DNA from: Cryptomeria japonica
Taxonomy: Eukaryota; Streptophyta; Pinopsida; Cupressales; Cupressaceae
Assembly (NCBI RefSeq): GCF_030272615.1
Contig: NC_081414.1
Span: forward strand, 305,242,664-305,306,663
DNA length: 64,000 nucleotides
Direction of reading: 5' to 3'
A program made the translations under genes and the position numbers. Position 1 is the stretch's first letter. The number at the start of each line of letters is the position of its first letter. The notes beneath the pieces were generated by a model. It was not told where the DNA came from. It worked only from the letters and a program-made list of their open reading frames with translations, and ran no database searches. Positions 60,779 through 64,000 of the stretch are shown here, piece after piece.

Positions 60779-61103
60779 TGTTAGAGTATTCGAGTATTTA
60801 CTTGATTAATTAAACAATATTTGTTTAATTATTTAAGTTCCCTTTATCTCTTTTACACTTAAGCTAACTTTAGATGCTTTATTAATTATTATGTGCAAGC
60901 CTAGGTTTTCCTTTTTAGGGTTTCTTGACCTATTAGAGGTTAATCCTTTTCATTGTATTGTAAGGATTATCACATTACACATTTTGTGAATATTGAGCTC
61001 TCATTCTTTTGAGTATATTTTCTGTGTTTTTCTTTTCTATTATTTGTTTTTTTGCTTCTCCTTGTAACAGGTTACTCAGCTTGTAGAGATCTTTAGGCCC
61101 TTG
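60779..61103 (+). repeat. Element F 3' LTR
   Basis: Starts TGTTAGAGTATTC after the purine tract AAGGGGAGG (60770-60778). It shares TGTTAGAG, ACACTTAAGCTAA, TTTTTAGGGTTTC and TAACAGGT landmarks with the LTRs of element E but is strongly diverged from them. Its right end is blurred where it meets element E. Confidence 0.65.
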
Positions 61104-61438
61104 TGAAGTTGAGAAAATACAACTTCAGAGATCCCAAGAACACCTGTTAGCAAAATACTTGTCACAAGAGAAGATTGGACACATAAACACAATAAAGGCT
61201 CTGAAAAAAGATTATCATTCAAAAGGAATGAAAAATAAAGTTACAATACAATCCTTATGACATGGGAATTTGAAACCCTAAAGATGTGCAACCCTAAAGA
61301 GATAAAGAGTATTTAATTATTAGAATAATTATTAAATACCTACAATATTATTAAATGCCTAAGTTTAGTTTAAGCGTAGAGTATAATAGACTAATAATTA
61401 AATAAATAATTATTAGCTAATACAAGATAACTCTAACA
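61104..61438 (-). repeat. Element E 3' LTR
   Basis: Plus-strand ends are TGAAGTTGAG and CTCTAACA. A GAAGTTG...CAACTTC hairpin lies at the end next to F. Confidence 0.9.
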
Positions 61439-63144
61439 CCCCCCCTTAATATGAAATTAGGGAGTTGCTAAAAAACTAAATGCATGAAGCAAAAGAAAAA
61501 TTGGGTCCCGGAAACAAGCCCTGATTAGGTACCCAATCACAACTAAATCTCTATGAATCAAAGAAATAGAGAAAACCACATGGGAAAAACAACTCTACTC
61601 CAAAAAGAGATGGAAAAAGCAAGTTAAGGATTGAAGAAGCCTCCAAACAAGAATGTTCCAAAAAGATAGGAATAAGAGAAGATCATGAAGAACACCACTG
61701 AAGCACGAAATAGCTGCAAACACTGTCAAAGAGTAGCTATTGATCTGAAGAACCTCCATTGAAATAGAACATGACCAGGTAGAGAATACTATAATCTGCA
61801 TGAGTGCCCTCAAATGACACTACTCGAATCAGATGGCAAACAAGGGCAACCAACTGAACTTGAAGATACAGATGGCATCAAACACCAAATCTTGAAGCGC
61901 TGATCAATTGAACCAAGGAAGCATTAAAACAACAGGACAAACCTCCACGTAACACTGAAAAAGGAGAGGGACAGGTACACTGAAAAGAATGACCAACAAG
62001 AACTGCATGACGAAGAACCAGGAACATCAAAGGTGTAGAGAAATAATACATAGTGTCGTGGAAGGAACACTTACCAGACAAAAGTAGATGACAAACAAAA
62101 GGCAAACATCGGCCCCCCATGGCACTTTATAAGTAGTGCATGTACAATAAGGCACAAGATGTGCAAGATCCCAAGTAAACAATGCATGATGGCACTTCAT
62201 CTCAGTGTGTTTGCATAAATAAAGTGCTACAATGATAAGAAGAGATAGAAGACTGGAAACATAAATAACAACAAAAAATGAGACATCCTACTCAGAGAAA
62301 GAGATCCTAGGACCTGAAACATCCAAGATATTTACTAGAGTGCTAAAAAGAAAAAGAACTGAATAAAATATACTTGAAGAAAAATATGGAAAGAAAACTC
62401 ATATGACTGAAAAGTACACAAAACAAGCTTTCCAACAATATAAAGTTTTTTTAAAAAACGGAGTTCGGATGCTCAAGTTATGTCTCTTGGAGTGCAAAAA
62501 AGAACCTTTGGCTTGGACAAAAAAAAATGCCATCAAAAAAGCAAAATCAAAAGTTCAAACCTCCAGATCCGAGTAGAGCTTGAAAAGAGCTTTTCGACAC
62601 CTATTTGTTTGCTCAAGTTACAACCAAAAGAAAAAAACCCCTCTTGTAGGGCATAAAGAAGGTTAATTTTTTTTTTTTTTGGACGAATTTTTTTTGACGC
62701 ATCTGCAGGTATAGTCGTATGGATTTTTCTGCCTTGTAAAACGTGCAATCAAAAAAATCATGGCCCAGATGCCCTTGTCACCGAAATAGGTCGAATTATA
62801 TATCAAAATGACTGGAAATGCCCTTCAAAAGCCAACAGTGAGGTCTTTTTTTGGTTCAAACTGCTCTGAATTTTTTTTAATGATTTTTCAAATGAATTTC
62901 TCGAAATTCATGCCAAAAAATGTCCAGAACCCAAATTTGTCAAAATTTGATAAATTTTATGTGGAAATGGGAGGTTTCTGGGCATTCTAAGCTCAACGGT
63001 GAGGTTTGTTTGAGCCCAAAATGATAAAAAATAAAATGGCTACCCTAGATCTAATAAAAAAACTTTGAAAAGATTGAAACCCTCCTCCAAAAAATCTTCT
63101 AAAAAATCAGGAACAAGCAGCAGCAGATGTAGGCTTTGATACCA

Positions 63145-63484
63145 TGAAGAAGTTGAGAAAATACAACTTCAGAGATCCCAAGAACACCTATTAGCAAAAT
63201 ACCTGTCACAAGAGAAGATTGGAGACAAAAACACAATAAAGGTCTGAAAAAAAGATTATCATTCAGAGAGGGAATGAAAAATAAAGTTACAATACAATCC
63301 TTATGACAAGAGAATTAGAAACCCTAAAGATGTGCAACCCTAAAGAGATAAAGAGTATTTAATAATTAGAATAATTATTAAATACCTACAATATTATTAA
63401 ATGCCTAAGTTTAGCTTAAGTGTAAAGTATAATAGACTAATAATTAAATAAATAATTATTAGCTAATACAAGATAGCTCTAACA
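63145..63484 (-). repeat. Element E 5' LTR
   Basis: Homologous to 61104-61438, differing by roughly 5% by eye and by a 3-base insertion at the start (TGAAGAAGTTGAG). Confidence 0.9.
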
Positions 63485-64000
63485 TATAAGTGATGATGTC
63501 TATCCTTGGGTTGGGAGTGTGAATGTTGTGAGTTTTCTTGCTTGTATGTGTATTGATTGTGTGTCTCCCGGTTAGCCTTGGTTCTCCTAGCTCGGGGGTG
63601 GCTTCTTGTAAGCCTAGGTTGGGAGGTGAGCCTCCATGGTCACAACCGACAAGTTTTTATTGCAGGTTTGCTTGAGGAAATATTGGAAGGAAAGCTATGG
63701 TTGATCCTATTATTGTTAATTTGTATTTAGTTGCAATAAAAAGAAAATACATGTATTTGACAAACCCTCATTTAGTAGAAATGAGAGGCTTGATTTTGTT
63801 ATCTACCTATTTGTAAAAGGGGAACCATGATGTAATAAGCATATTTGTTTGAAATTTTTTATTTCAAGAAATAAAGATGTATTTTATTTAAGTATATTCT
63901 TACAAAGAAAAGAATAAATTTTGAGTCATTTCCATATAGATATTTGAGTTATTCCTTATTGATTTTTACTTCTAGAAATGGATTAGAAATGAAATTTATT
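63485..64000. other. Unassigned DNA at the window end
   Basis: No gene or repeat boundary that I can support. Confidence 0.5.

Larger units (their letters stand above)
51767..61103 (+). mobile_element. Non-coding LTR element F, split by copia element B
   Basis: A truncated 5' LTR (51767-51840) is followed by a tRNA-Met-type primer binding site (51843-51855), internal DNA (51856-52836), element B, more internal DNA (60150-60769), a polypurine tract (60770-60778) and a 3' LTR. The internal parts on both sides of B align in order with the minus-strand sequence of element E, which proves that B inserted into F. No ORF of any length is conserved, so the family is non-autonomous. Confidence 0.8.
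61104..63484 (-). mobile_element. Non-coding LTR element E, complete
   Basis: The 2.4-kb element has LTRs of 335 and 340 bp, a tRNA-Met-type primer binding site (63132-63144, minus TGGTATCAAAGCC) and a polypurine tract (61439-61450, minus TTAAGGGGGGG). No coding potential is visible inside. No matching target duplication was found (CCTTG on the left, TATAA on the right), so one border may be rearranged. It lies tail to tail with element F of the same family. The internal region has two related blocks containing ACTTG(G/A)GCA about 130 bases apart, also present in F. Confidence 0.88.

Overview
The window looks like repeat-dense intergenic DNA of a large plant nuclear genome. The high repeat content, the long LTRs, the mix of ages and the long-intron style of the exon fragments make me favour a conifer, but nothing here names the species. 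No intact protein-coding gene, rRNA gene or CRISPR array is visible. The supportable content is almost entirely LTR retroelements, most of them inactivated, plus a few exon-like fragments of host genes, of which one is clear.

Layout. 1-1367: unassigned DNA with a tRNA-like (SINE-type) sequence and an exon-like stretch. 1373-6885: a 5.5-kb unit with TG...CA ends and an exact 5-bp target duplication (ATACC). It carries a decayed reading frame of about 1,080 codons (2754-6003) and has its own TATA-like box. 7695-11904 (minus): a 4.2-kb solo LTR with the same two ends, where the equivalent place holds an array of about 42-bp palindromic repeats. 11910-24800: AT-rich DNA with few features: a possible terminal exon, one short LTR with primer binding site, and several perfect short tandem duplications. 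24822-25020 (minus): an exon of a HAK/KUP/KT potassium transporter, with intact splice sites. 28104-38034: a truncated element (D) with a gag-like ORF, polypurine tract and LTR. That LTR is split by a complete Ty1/copia insertion (A, 30096-36939, target duplication AGTAC). 38035-47779: a Ty3/gypsy chromovirus (C) split by two solo LTRs (39536-41514 and 44537-46189). 47990-49990 (minus): a decayed coiled-coil-type ORF of unknown family. 51767-61103: a non-coding LTR element (F) split by a second copia element (B, 52837-60144, target duplication AGTGT). 61104-63484 (minus): a second copy of the F family (E), lying tail to tail with F.

The order of events can be read from the nesting: D before A, C before its two solo LTRs, F before B. 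Most in-frame stops in the old ORFs lie where a glutamine is expected and read TAG or TAA. Catalytic residues of the protease and integrase are also lost by G-to-A changes. This is the pattern expected when methylated cytosines deaminate, so these copies were probably silenced for a long time.

The most interesting item is the pair of units at 1373-6885 and 7695-11904. They share both ends and the U5-like region but carry entirely different cargo between them: a long ORF in one, a palindromic minisatellite in the other. If they are solo LTRs, as their termini and target duplications suggest, the first is an LTR with a large accessory gene in its U3 region.
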